A DNA stretch of 64,000 nt from Megalobrama amblycephala (Eukaryota > Chordata > Actinopteri > Cypriniformes > Xenocyprididae), in the NCBI RefSeq assembly GCF_018812025.1, contig NC_063045.1, forward strand, positions 1,397,623 through 1,461,622, read 5' to 3'. The notes beneath the pieces are model-generated. The model was given only the letters and a program-made list of their open reading frames with translations, did no database searches and was not told the origin of the DNA. Of this stretch, positions 36,600 through 48,250 are shown in pieces (position 1 is the stretch's first letter; each line of letters opens with the position of its first letter). Both the position numbers and the translations under genes were made by a program.

Positions 36600-36895
36600 T
36601 TAAAGGATTAGTTCACTTTCAAATAAAATTTTCCTGATAATTTACTCACCCCCATGTCATCCAAGATGTTCATGTCTTTCTTCAGTCGAAAAGAAATGAA
36701 GGTTTTTGATGAAAACATTCCAGGATTTTTCTCCTTATAGTGGACTTCACTGGACTCCAAATGGTTGAAGGTCAAAATTAGTTTCAGTGCAGCTTCAAAG
36801 GGCTTTAAACGATACCAGGCGAGGAATAAGGGTTTTACCTAGAGAAACGATCTGTCATTTATTAAAAAAAAAAAAATTAAATATCCATTAAAGAG
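36600..36895. mobile_element. Dispersed DNA-transposon fragment
   Basis: TTAAAGGATTAGTTCACTTTC, CCCCCATGTCATCCAAGATG and TTCATTTCTTTTCGACTGAA (seen as its complement) in the usual order of an abundant fish repeat. The right end fades in an A-rich tract near 36865. Confidence 0.55.
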
Positions 36896-37187
36896 ACTGT
36901 CAGAACTGTAGCACTTTTGTGTAGTTTTTAAATGTTAATATTATGTTAGATAATTGCCCAGTTGATCTAACATATTTAATAGTTCTCACTACAGAAACAT
37001 GTGATTTGTGTCTATAATGTTTTAAAAATGATAATTGGAAGATCAGTGTACCTCGTTCATGTATTTATAAAATGGCATCAAAATGCTTATAATTTTGTGT
37101 AGCCGTTCATGTTCACTTTTTTTTATCTTTTCACTTCACATTTCTGATTTTTTTTTTTTTTTCTAATGTAACATTTTTTCGTTTCAG

Positions 37188-37293
37188 AAGAGGAGAAACA
37201 TCATCATGTCAAAACTGATGATAAATGTTTCTCCTCCCGTCAGTGTGGAAAGAGTTTCACATGCAAACAGAATCTCAAGGATAATCGCACTTG
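37188..37293 (+). pseudogene. ZNF terminal-exon relic cut by a transposon
   Basis: The acceptor GTTTCAG ends at 37187. The frame gives [12 protein letters not shown], then [19 protein letters not shown], the first half of a C2H2 finger, and then the target duplication of the 37294 element. Reading on into the element gives a stop at 37306-37308. The upstream 250 bp match the intron sequence in front of the other ZNF exons. No fingers survive beyond the insertion; the sequence after the element resumes in a ZNF 3' block. Confidence 0.85.
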
Positions 37294-39382
37294 TACGGAA
37301 GAGGATTAGGGCCAAGCAATAATAAAAAAAAAAAACATCTCGAGATTAAAGTTGTTAAATTTCAAGAAAAAACTCGTTAAATTTCGAGAAAAAAGTCGAA
37401 ATAAAATGTTGAGAATAAACTCATTAAATTACAAGAAAAAACTTGTTAAATTTCGAGAAAAAGGTCGAGATAAAATGTTGAGAATAAAGTCATTAAATTA
37501 CGAGAAAAAAATAGTTAAATTTGGAGAAAAATGTTGAGAAAAAAAGTCGTTAAATTACGAGAACAAATTCGTTAAATTATGAGAAAAATGTTAAATTTGG
37601 AGAAAAATGTTGAGAATAAAGTCATTAAATTATGAGAAAAAAGTTGTTCAATTACGAGAACAAATTCGTTAAATTATGAGAAAAATGTTAAATTTCGAGA
37701 AAAAAGTCGAGATAAAATGTTGAGAATAAAGTCATTAAATTATGAGAATAAAGTCATTAAATTACGAGAAAAAAGTCGAGATGAAATGTTGAGAATAAAG
37801 TCATTAAATTATGAGAATAAAGTCATTAAATTACGAGAAAAAAGTCGAGATGAAATGTTGAGAATAAAGTCATTAAATTACGAGAAAAAAGTCATTAAAT
37901 TACGAGAACACATTCGTTAAATTATGAGAAAAATGTTAAATTTGGAGAAAAAAGTTGAGATAAAATGTTGAGAATAAAGTCATTAAATTATGAGAAAAAA
38001 GTTGTTAAATTATGAGAACAAATTCGTTAAATTATGAGAAAAATGTTAAATTTCGAGAAAAAAGTCGAGATAAAATGTTGAGAATAAAGTCATTAAATTA
38101 CGAGAAAAAACTCGTTAAATTTCGAGAAAAAAGTCGAGATGAAATGTTGAGAATAAAGTCATTAAATTACGAGAACAAATTCGTTAAATTACGAGAACAA
38201 ATTCGTTAAATTATGAGAAAATGTCGAGATGAAATGTTGAGAATAATGTCATTAAATTACGAGAAAAAAGTTGTTAAATTACGAGAACAAATTCGTTAAA
38301 TTATGAGAAAAATGTTAAATTTGGAGAAAAAAGTTGAGATAAAATGTTGAGAATAAAGTCATTAAATTATGAGAAAAAAGTTGTTAAATTACGAGAACAA
38401 ATTCGTTAAATTATGAGAAAAAGTCGAGATGAAATGTTGAGAATAAAGTCATTAAATTACGAGAAAAAAAGTCGTTAAATTACGAGAACAAATTCGTTAA
38501 ATTATGAGAAAAATGTTAAATTTGGAGAAAAAAGTTGAGATAAAATGTTGAGAATAAAGTCATTAAATTATGAGAAAAAAGTTGTTAAATTACGAGAACA
38601 AATTCATTAAATTATGAGAAAAATGTTACATTTCGAGAAAAAAGTCGAGATGAAATGTTGAGAATAAAGTCATTAAATTACGAGAAAAAAGTCATTAAAT
38701 TACGAGAACACATTCGTTAAATTATGAGAAAAATGTTAAATTTGGAGAAAAAAGTTGAGATAAAATGTTGAGAATAAAGTCATTAAATTATGAGAAAGAA
38801 GTTGTTAAATTACGAGAACAAATTCGTTAAATTATGAGAAAAATGTTACATTTCGAGAAAAAAGTTGAGATAAAATGTTGAGGATAAAGTCATTAAATTA
38901 CGAGAAAAAACTCGTTAAATTTCGAGAAAAAAGTCGAGATGAAATGTTGAGAATAAAGTCATTAAATTACGAGAACAAATTCGTTAAATTACGAGAACAA
39001 ATTCGTTAAATTATGAGAAAATGTCGAGATGAAATGTTGAGAATAATGTCATTAAATTACGAGAAAAAAGTTGTTAAATTACGAGAACAAATTCGTTAAA
39101 TTATGAGAAAAATGTTGTTACATTTCGAAAAAAAAGTCGAGATAAAATGTTGTGAATAAACTCATTAAATTACGTAATTTAATGAGTTTATTCTCATAAT
39201 TTAATGAGTTTATTCTCAACATTTTATCTCGATTTTTTTCTCGTAATTTAATGACTTTATTCTCATAATTTAATGAGTTTATTCTCAACATTTTATTTAG
39301 ACTTTTTTCTCGAAATTTAACAACTTTAATCTCAAGATGGTTTTATTTTTTTATTATTGCTTGGCCCTAATCCTCTTCCGTA
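37294..39382. mobile_element. 2.1-kb inverted-repeat element filled with tandem repeats
   Basis: The left terminus TACGGAAGAGGATTAGGGCC continues AAGCAATAATAAAA and is mirrored exactly at 39340-39382. A 6-bp repeat CACTTG flanks it (37288-37293 and 39383-39388). The interior (37340-39160) is a degenerate array of words such as GTCATTAAATTACGAGAA and GTCGAGATGAAATGTTGAGA. The final 180 bp before the right terminus (39165-39345) is the same repeat type in inverted orientation, so the element can fold into a hairpin. No transposase. The superfamily is not assigned. Confidence 0.8.
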
Positions 39383-39419
39383 CACTTGGGCTCGGGTCAA
39401 GGCAACTAAAACGTGCCTA

Positions 39420-39690
39420 TTGTGAGTAAAGTTCATCTTCAAGACCAGCAGTTTCAACTGTGAGATTCAGATCAACTCAAAGATGGACAATACCTAAAAG
39501 TTTTATTCATTTTGCTTAATGATATAATTTATATTATGCATTATTAGGAGTTTCATTTTATGTTCAATTATCTTATAATATGTATCATTTGTAGTTTATT
39601 TACACTTTTATGAAGGAAAGTAGAAGGTTTTTACAGGTTCAGACTGTTCTTGTAGAAGAGGCTGATTTATTTTAACTTGATCTTCATTGT
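39420..39690 (+). terminator. Recurrent ZNF 3' block
   Basis: GAGTAAAGTTCATCTTCAAG..CAGCAGTTTCAACTGTGAGA and the later GAAGGTTTTTACAGGTTCAG match the blocks at 5601 and 18685. It marks the 3' end of the unit whose ZNF exon was destroyed by the 37294 element. Confidence 0.5.
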
Positions 39691-40478
39691 TTTTAATATC
39701 CCACTAACTGTGTATTTAGAAAATGCAGATGTAAGATATACTGTCATGTAGTTTTATTCCTTCACTTTTATTCTTTTGAGATGCTTTGCTATCTTGATAA
39801 TTAATAAAGAAAGAGAGATGTCATTTGTTTCTACTTGTATTAAATTTACTGTCTGCTGAATCTTCTTGCATCAAGAATAAATAATTTTAGTTACATCTAA
39901 AAGCATGAAATACCTTTTGATGTGTTTTTTTAAATAGATTTTTGCTATTTTAAACAGTATTTGGTGCATTTTTATCTACTGTTGGATAATCTCATCTTGC
40001 GTAGATAACATCATCGAGTTTCATTTGATAAATAAAAGTAATATTAGTATGTTAATACATTTGAAGGACAAGAATGTGGACTTTGTTATAAATTGTCTAT
40101 TGATTATATTCAAATATTTTATTCACAAATATAGTGTTAAGAACTGGATCCAATATTCAGAGGAATAATCTCTGTATTGATGCTTTAAAAATTGAGAAAA
40201 CTTGCAATGCCAGGAAACTATTTGACCTGTTTAAACAGTATGAATTTGTTTAACAAATTTGTTATGTATTCTTTTCTTTTTTTTCTTTCTTTTAATCATA
40301 TCTAGTTTGTTGTTTCGTGTTAGTGCATGGCAGTGTTGTCATTTATTTCTGTCTTTTAAAGTTATTCGTTTTCACATATGTTGGCCTGTAATGTATAATA
40401 ATAAATAGAAAAAAGTCTATAAAAAAGTCTATAAGGAAAAAAAAGTCTAGCCTATATCTGCGACACACCCGATTTCGA
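39691..40478. other. Intergenic, no gene recognised
   Basis: AT-rich, resembling parts of 5940-6300. No open frame of interest. Confidence 0.4.
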
Positions 40479-40533
40479 TGACGTCATCACTAGCGTGCGC
40501 GCTCCCTGAGTTCAGGCTGCATCGTCTTCTGAG
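40479..40533 (+). promoter_or_regulatory. CRE promoter and non-coding exon 1 of ZNF-D
   Basis: TGACGTCA at 40479-40486, then GCGTGCGCGCTCCC and CGTCTTCTGAG|GTAAAC, with the donor at 40534. The distance from CRE to exon end is 54 bp. The next leader exon is 41526-41727, giving a compact intron of about 1 kb. This is the most compact complete promoter-to-gene unit in the window. Confidence 0.74.
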
Positions 40534-41525
40534 GTAAACAGTTAACGTTGTTTCGCGTATCTCTAAAATAAACTTTACACCGTTTGTTTCAGCAACATTT
40601 TTAATGTGTCGTTTCTGAATGGTTTTCAACCGATTCGACGCTATTTAGGGTTTTTTTTTTTGCCTGTTTCTCTTCACAAAACGTTAATGTTAGGTTAGCA
40701 AGCTAATTAACGTTACTTGATTGTCATGAATGTAGTTATTAGGAAATCAAATTATATTTAGAGTCTTATCTACAAATTACAACGTTTGATAAAGATGGGT
40801 GTCATTAGTGTCTGTCTTTATATTACTGTCTTTCGTTTGTCATTTGAGAAATAATAGTAATATTAGAGCACTTTTATAGGCTTTCAGCATATATTCTGAC
40901 TCAAACAATAAGTTTATAAAAGCAAATACTTAGAATAAAGTGAGATGATCCTGAATGTCTTGTTTAATGAGTATTGATAGTCTGTGGATCATCACTATTA
41001 TCAGAGCAGCTGAAAAGCCTCTTTATTTGAAGTCAATGGATCCTGTTTTCACCTCATTCATTATGCTGATGTCTTCAGATCTGTAAATTGCCACATTAAG
41101 ATAATTTCATTGGTGTCAACAGACTTAAGCAAACGAAACGATCAGTTTTTGTGACATACAAGATAAGGTAAGTTTCATAACTGCATTTATTTTGTTAATC
41201 TGTGATAAACTATGTTTCTTATAAAACACAAAACCAAAACACAAATACATCTGTTAAATTAAACTCAATTGGTGGTTTATTTGCTTCTTGCAAATTTGTA
41301 AATGTATTTTTCTGTTTTGTTTACTCTCATATGGTAATATGAGTTAAGATAGAATGTAGGATTAAAATGTGTGGATAAAATTCTTAGAAATAACAAGATA
41401 ATTTGTGAATTAATAAAAAACACTGCAATTAATTTACTTAGAGATAGGTGAACATAAATACTTAAAACGTGTGAATAAATATAAAAACATTTAGTCAGTA
41501 AGTGATTTCTTCTTGATTTTGTCAG

Positions 41526-41727
41526 ATCTGCTCCTCCTCCTTCAGTGAAGCTCCTCCCACTGCAATTCACCAATAAATGCTGGAATATTCCCATCAGTCT
41601 ACAAGTGAAGACGAGCATCAAACCATCAGGAAGAGCTGAAATCTGCAAAGACAGAGTTTATTGAAGGACAGTGAGAAGATGAGAGATCCAGAACACTGCA
41701 GAATGAAACACACTGAAGAACAAAGAG
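41526..41727 (+). CDS. Leader exon of ZNF-D (uORF and start codon)
   Basis: The acceptor TTTTGTCAG ends at 41525; an alternative acceptor CTTCAG lies at 41545. The donor CAAAGAG|GTTGGT is at 41728. The coding part runs from ATG 41679 (MRDPEHCRMKHTEEQR) plus one base, phase 1, fitting either the 42118 or the 46708 exon with an Asp codon at the junction. Compared with 30680-30863, the upstream ATG is changed (GAAGGA in place of GATGGA), so translation must start five codons later. The exon contains a uORF at 41577-41639 nearly identical to that at 30731. Confidence 0.78.
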
Positions 41728-42117
41728 GTTGGTGTTTATTCCCTTTTCCTTATACCAATCCTAAGAGCTGTGCAATGATATAGTTGAAGCAGCAAATTAT
41801 ACAGACACCTTCTATGACTGGGTATAATCTTTTCAAAATTAAGTAATTTGTAGATAATTGTGTAGTTGTTTTAATATATTTTATGGTTTCACTACAGAAA
41901 AATTAGATTTGTGCTGGAAGATCAACTTACTTCATTCACAGAAAGTTTCAGGGATATTTAGTTTGTAAAAATGCATCAAAATGATAATTTTGTATAGCAA
42001 TTGTATATTGTTATACTGTATATTATACACTGTTACATCACTTTTATGTCCTTTTCACATTTCTTTGTTTTTTAAAAATATACTTAAATATAAAAAATGT
42101 TTTTACTTTCATTTCAG

Positions 42118-43085
42118 ACTTGATTAAAGAAAATGAGGAGAATGAAGTGCTTTGTGAAGACAAGGAGAAACATCATGTCAAAACTGCAGGAGAAACTTTG
42201 AGTCGCTCTCAAACTGAAAAGAAATTTCCAAAGGAAAGAAGATCCCAGAAATCTTTCACCTGCGCTGGAAAGAGTTTGACATGCAAATGTAATCTTGATG
42301 TTCACATGAGAGTTCATTCTGGAGAGAAACCGTTCACATGTGATCAGTGTGGCAAAACTTTTCTGAGGGCTTCAGGCTTGAAGATTCACCAGACAGTTCA
42401 TTTACAGGAGAAACCACGTTCATGTTCTTTGTGTGGAAAGAGTTTTTCACATCTGCAAAGTTTAAAAGATCATCAGAAAATACATAGTGGTGTAAGAGCT
42501 CATATGTGCTTTGAGTGTGGGAAGAGTTTTATTAGAGCTAAAGAACTGAAACGGCATCAGAGGATCCACACTGGAGAGAAACCTTACAACTGTTCACACT
42601 GCGACAAGAGATTCAATAATTCAGGAAACCTGAAAACACATGAGAGGATTCACACTGGAGAGAAACCTTATATGTGTTCACACTGTGACAAGAGATTCAC
42701 TCATTCAGGAACCCTGAAAAAACACGAGAGGATCCACACTGAAGAGAAACCTTACAAGTGTTCACACTGCGACAAGAGATTCAGTCTGTCAGCACATTTC
42801 AAGAAACATGAGATGATTCACACTGGAGGGAAAGCTTACAAGTGTTCACACTGCAACATGAGATTCACTCATTCAGGAAACCTGAAAACACATGAGAGGA
42901 TCCACACTGGAGAGAAACCTTACAAGTGTTCACACTGCGACCAGAAATTCAAGCAATTAGCACATCTGAAAAACCATGAGAGGATCCACACTGGAGAGAA
43001 ACCGTATCACTGCACTGCATGTGGGAATAGTTTCACTCGATTGTCTTCTCTACAGTGTCATACAAATTACAACCACAGTAAGTAA
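42118..43085 (+). CDS. C2H2 zinc-finger protein, terminal exon (ZNF-D)
   Basis: The acceptor ATTTCAG ends at 42117. The phase-1 frame gives (D)[22 protein letters not shown]. The first finger is degenerate ([11 protein letters not shown]..): a 6-bp in-frame deletion relative to ZNF-E removes its second Cys. Nine intact C2H2 fingers follow. Finger 7 lacks the core Leu (SAHFKKH), and one linker is TEEKP and another TGGKA. The exon ends NHSK-stop at 43083-43085. With the leader exon the protein is 338 residues and has no nonsense or frameshift. It is a probable functional nuclear DNA-binding protein with target unknown. The final codons overlap a GTAAGT donor-like sequence. Confidence 0.88.
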
Positions 43086-43313
43086 TTCATCTTCAGATCC
43101 TGCACTTTCAGACGTCTGACGCTGCATCCCTACAAAACATGACACAGTAATGTTATGTTAGATTATTGTGGAGTTAATCAAACATATTTAATAGTTCATA
43201 CTACAGAAACATGGGATTTGTGTCTATAATGTTTTAAAAATAGTAATTGGAAGATCAAAGTACTTTTCGGGTCCTAAAATCTGTACCTGACCTGAATCAA
43301 TTCTTACCCGAAC

Positions 43314-45226
43314 CAAGGTTATTATAGTTTTGCATTTTTCATTAGTTTTTATTTTTATTTCGTTTTGACTTTTTGTTTTCAAATTCAGTTTAGTTTTAAT
43401 TAGTTTTTAAAGTGTGTTTGCTAGTTTAGTTTAGTTTTTATTTTTTGAAAATGCTTAGTTTTAGTTTAGTTTTTATTAGTTTTAGTGTTAGTTTTAGTCT
43501 TTTTTTTTTTGTAATTTGGGTTATTTGTCAGGGGCAAGATTCAAAAAGGTCAGAAAAAGTATTGTGTAATAATAACTCAACAAAAACATCATACAATTTT
43601 AGAAAATATTCATTCAAAAATAAAACCAATACATAAAATGTACATATGGGCACAAATATGTAAACAGTCTCAACACTCCGCAGTAAGTGCAAAATGTGTA
43701 AGTGACGTGTGCCAGTAAAAAACCTAAAGAGCCAACAGACTAAAGAAGACATACATGAACCGCATGTAGCCTTTTCAACCCATTTTTAAGCCACAAGAAG
43801 ACATTTCTGTCAGACTGTCAGGGAGCTCAATCTGAGAAAAGAACATGACAAATAAAAAAAAATATAAAAAAAACCCTTTAAATACAGCTTTTCAGTTTTT
43901 TTAGTGTGTGTGACACCTTCAGAAAATTGCCAAAAAATCTACCAAAAATCTACACATCTTCTATACAGAATTCACACCCTATACAAATACCACAGCCAAG
44001 GGCGTAATTTCCACTGGGGACAGGGGGGACATGTCCCCCCCACTTTTCAAAATCCCGTTTGTGTCCCCCCCACTTTCAAATTAATTTATGATTTTTTTAA
44101 CCGAACGCCGTCATGGAGGAGCAGAACACAGAGAGCCTGTCTGTGTCGATGCGCACGTTCGCGTCCAAGAACGTTGCGTGCACACTCTAAAAATAGCTCA
44201 GTGAAGGTTCCAATGAGCAGGTATTTTATACGGCAAAAGTGGGAGTAATGGAGCTAAAGAAATAGACTAGCCCCAATTAAGTTTTCGTGCACTATATTCA
44301 AAGTCATCTGAAGCCATTCCATAGCTTCATGTGAGGGACAGAAGAATATGTACATCGTTAACTTTTAAGTTCAAGGAAACTCTTCTTCCCTCCGCTGCAG
44401 CTGTCAATCATTCTCTGTTCAGCACTCATACAGCGCGTCGCGTTCAGTAAAGACAGTCATCACGGTAAAACTATTCCGATTATAATACTTGATATGTAGA
44501 TAAAGGGCTGTAGATTGGCAGAAACGAACTTGATCTTGCTGGAGTTTAATGCTGTTTCTAAACGATGTCATGACTGTTAGATGCAGATGTACACAGGGAT
44601 TCTCTTTGTGCCAAACATTTATAATGCTCAGCGAAACTGCGCGCTCTGACTCGATATTGTTTCAAGCGGTTTTTACTGCTGTTTTGAAGCGTTTCATATT
44701 ATTATGGTTTTGCACACTGAAAGATTATTAATAGCATATTTTTTTTCTGTCGTATCTATCATATCTTGTTGCCCCATTAAAAAGCTGCACAATACATTTA
44801 AAAATAAATGTCTTTTAATCTTACATTAATATAAATAGATATAATTCTATACATATAAATATAAATCTAATCTATTTTTTCCTTCATTTTATAAGAATAC
44901 AAATAGTATTTTTAAACTTTTTGTTAACATTTGGATTTTATAAAATTACTGTGCAAAGTTTGCTGCTGAATTATATACTTACCTAGTTTATTTATTTATT
45001 TATTTATTGTTCAGCTTATGATTATATATTTTTATTCATTTGTTGTTTTCTGGATTGTCAAAGAGTGACCACTAGTTGCACAAATACAGATGTATGGATA
45101 CAGGCCCCTGCTAATAAATTAATTCAACAAAGGTAACCGTTTTTGCTACATATTTTTAATGTTTTAAATGTGTACTCTACATGTTTGACCACTTATGAAC
45201 TATCATTTATGCACTGAGGGGAGGGG

Positions 45227-45281
<55 letters not shown>

Positions 45282-45551
45282 CGCGTGCGCGTGTATGTGA
45301 GAGACGCAGGGAAAGGAAATGCAGCTAAATGTTATTTGCTCTATGAAAGACATTGATAAAGACGAAAACTAAGGACATTTAATCTATAATTTTATTTTAT
45401 TTTAGTTAGTTTTGCCAAACACACATTACAGTTTTAGTTAGTTATCGTTTTTTTGTAATGCCTCGTTTTTATTTTATTTCAGTTAACAACAATGTTTTTT
45501 CCCACCTAGTTTTCGTTTTTTCGTTCGTTTTCGTTAACGATTATAACCTTG
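43314..45551. mobile_element. hAT-type element with 8-bp target duplication, nested
   Basis: Ends CAAGGTTATTATAG and CGATTATAACCTTG are inverted repeats flanked by ACCCGAAC on both sides (43306-43313 and 45552-45559). The termini are T-rich (TTTAGTTTTAGTT.. words), as in Tip100/Zaphod-like hAT elements. No transposase frame was found. A further repeat fragment (about 43985-44100, with CATGTCCCCCCCACTTTTCA) lies inside. Confidence 0.82.
45231..45285. repeat. (GT)n microsatellite with GC tail
   Basis: An uninterrupted TG run followed by a CGCGCG stretch, inside the hAT element. Confidence 0.95.
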
Positions 45552-46707
45552 ACCCGAACCTGTGTATAAAAGGAAAACCCAACCCGAGACAGTACCGATA
45601 AAATTAGACCCGAGACCGATCCGACAGCATTTAGCCTATTTTCGAACCCCATTGGACCCAAACGTAAACGGCATTGACGTGTCCACAGCCTGCATCCCTG
45701 CAGTCAGTCAGGAAGAACCCCGGTGTCCTGCTGACTGATTCAGCCGCTGCTCCATTACTTTGATTTATTTACTACTTTATTATTACTTTATAGCCTTTTA
45801 TTGCCTGCCCAAAGGATATCCGTTATTTCTGTGTCCTGCTTTCAGTTGTGATCAGTGGATTTGGATTTGTGTTATCTGCAACGCTACTTACCTCATCTCT
45901 GGCAAAGGGCTTCTGCACACAAGGAAGAAAAGATTTGCATGAGCACGCAGCGTAATGAAGTGAGTGGCTTTTCCTGATGGATCTCATAGATATAAGACGG
46001 ATTTGCGCGAGGTTACAAATGTTTGTTCATTTTCTCTGTGCTTTTTAACAAAAATTCACTTGACGTAAGCGCACAAGTACGCGCTGAAGTGCTGAAATGT
46101 CAGTCACTCATCATTGTAACCTCATTACATCCTTAAACTTTTGGCGTAATGGCGGCACTCGTTGAAACGGTAGGCAAAAATGTGGAGCTTAATCTAAATG
46201 CGGAAGCAACCGTGCATATAATCCATTGCACGTAGAAGTGCAGATTCAAAGAGAACTTAGAAAAATGAGATAACATTTTCATAGAATTGCTTTAAATAAT
46301 ACAATTTTGATAAATGCCCAACATAGTTTAAAAGAATTGGGGTTTTCTTGGGTCCATTCAGAAAAAGCACATTTATTTTAAATTACCTGAGACCTGAGGC
46401 CACTGATACCGAACCTGACCCGTGTCTGGGCCACTCTTCAAAGTTGAACCCGCTTGGGTCTCGGGTCGGGTGTCAGGTTTTCAGATCCCATGTGGACCCG
46501 TGAAGACCTCTACAATGTACCTCATTCGTGAGAAGTTTCAGTGACAAATGATTTATAAAAAAGCATTAAAATGATCAATTTTGTATAGCATTTGTTTACA
46601 TTCCACTGTTACATCAGGATTTACTTTTATGTCCTTCACATCAGGATTTACTTTTTCACATTTTTTTTTTTTTTTTTTTTAAATTTATGTTTTTACTTTC
46701 ATTTCAG

Positions 46708-47609
46708 ACTTGATTGAAGAAAATGAGGAGAATGAAGAACTGAGTGAAGAGGAGAAACATCATGTCAAAACTGTAGGAGAACCTTTGAGTCCATATCAAA
46801 CTGAAAAGAAAGTTTCAAAGGAAAGAATATCCCAGAAATATTTCACCTGCAATCAGTGTGGAAAGAGTCTGACTTGCAAATATAATCTTGCGGTTCACAT
46901 GAGAATTCATACAGGAGAGAAGCCATTCACTTGTGATCAATGCGGGAAGAGTTTCACACAATCAGCAAACCTCAAGGAACACATGAGGATCCACACTGGA
47001 GAGAAACTTCACACATGTGATCAGTGTGGAAAGAGTTTCACACACAAAGACACCCTTAAGCAACACATGAACATCCACACTAGAGAGAAACTGCATGAAT
47101 GTGATCAATGTGGCAAAACATTTTTGTGGGCTTCAAGCCTGAAGATCCACCTGAAAGTTCATTCACATGAGAAACCACATGTATGTTATTTGTGTGGAAA
47201 GTGTTTTTCACATCTGTACAGTTTAAAAAAACATCAGAAAATACATACTGGTGTAAGAGAACATATGTGCTTTGAGTGTGGGAATACTTTCATTACAGCT
47301 GGACATTTGAAACAGCACCAGAGCATTCACACTGGAGAGAAACCTTACAAGTGTTCACACTGTGACACGAGATTCAGTCGGTCAGGACATCTGAAAACAC
47401 ATGAGATGATCCACACTGGAGAGAAATCTTACAAGTGTTCACACTGCGAAAAGAGATTCAAATGGTCAGGAACCCTTATAAAACATGAGAGGATCCACAC
47501 AGGAGAGAAACCATACAAGTGTTCACACTGCAACAAGAGATTCAGTCAGTCAGGATCCCTGAAAAGACACAAGAGGATCCACTCTGGAGTGAAACCTTAC
47601 AAGTGTTAA
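46708..47609 (+). CDS. C2H2 zinc-finger terminal exon with late stop (ZNF-E)
   Basis: The acceptor ATTTCAG ends at 46707. The phase-1 frame gives (D)LIEENEENEELSEEEKHHVKT, closest to ZNF-D. Nine intact C2H2 fingers follow, then the tenth stops after its first Cys: TAA at 47607-47609 where the family has TCA. The frame stays open afterwards for 26 codons to TAG at 47688-47690, and that finger also has its second Cys changed to Arg (CGC). No leader exon or promoter lies between ZNF-D and this exon, so it could only be used as an alternative or additional 3' exon of the ZNF-D transcript. It could encode a functional nine-finger product or be a recent pseudogene. Confidence 0.8.
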
Positions 47610-47690
47610 CACCGCGAAAAGAGATTTAAACAATTGGCGCATCTGAAAAACCACAAGATGATCCACACGGGAGAGAAATCTTACACATAG

Positions 47691-48250
47691 TGTTATCAAA
47701 AGCTTTATTCAAAATTTTCTCTCTCTGAGGATCAAAGGTCTCTCCAAGCTTTATTGCTTTTATTATGTCGATCACCCCCTGAAGGCATACAAACACTATG
47801 TAAATTTTAATTATGTTAGCAGAGTGCTACTACATACAGGAGGCACACCATCACAAACAAAAGTCAACACTTCTGTCCTTTTAAATGTCGCTGTTAAAAG
47901 CTCACATTTGGCCATTTAATGAAGCTGAGTTCTGTAACCTGTCTTAGCTTATAGATATGGGGTCTTACTTTTTTATTTGTAGCTGTTGTTCGAATAGTAG
48001 TTTTGTAAGTTTGTTTGCGATCAACGGTAAGCAGTTCAAACTAATATCACATAGTTCATGTCTTTTCGATGATTGGTTGATATTTCAAGGGAGGCTAGCC
48101 TCCTTTGCCATGTTTCTTTTTCTCCTAATTGCTGAAAGTGAAATACTCTATAGCTAAATCTCAAATGGCACTTCTATGCACTTCAATGGCTGCCGTGTAC
48201 TTGTGTCCGTTAAGTCCACGAGACCGTAGGGTGTCCCATTCATCATTTTA
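47691..48250. other. Intergenic, no gene recognised
   Basis: No coding structure or clear repeat recognised. Confidence 0.4.

Larger units (their letters stand above)
43259..46513. mobile_element. Outer transposon in the intron before ZNF-E
   Basis: The right end GGGTCC..GTGGACCCGTGAAGACCTCT and a degenerate left end (TTTTCGGGTCC) bracket text rich in ACCCGA/GGGTCGGG words. The intron sequence that flanks it (GGAAGATCAA and AATGTACCTCATTC) is continuous in the other ZNF units, so this block was inserted there. It carries the nested hAT element 43314-45551. Confidence 0.6.

Noticed and set aside
37352..38209. Repetitive ORFs (RIKSLNYE.., VIKLREKSRDE..)
   Set aside because: Translation of the internal satellite of the 37294 transposon; every frame gives similar strings.
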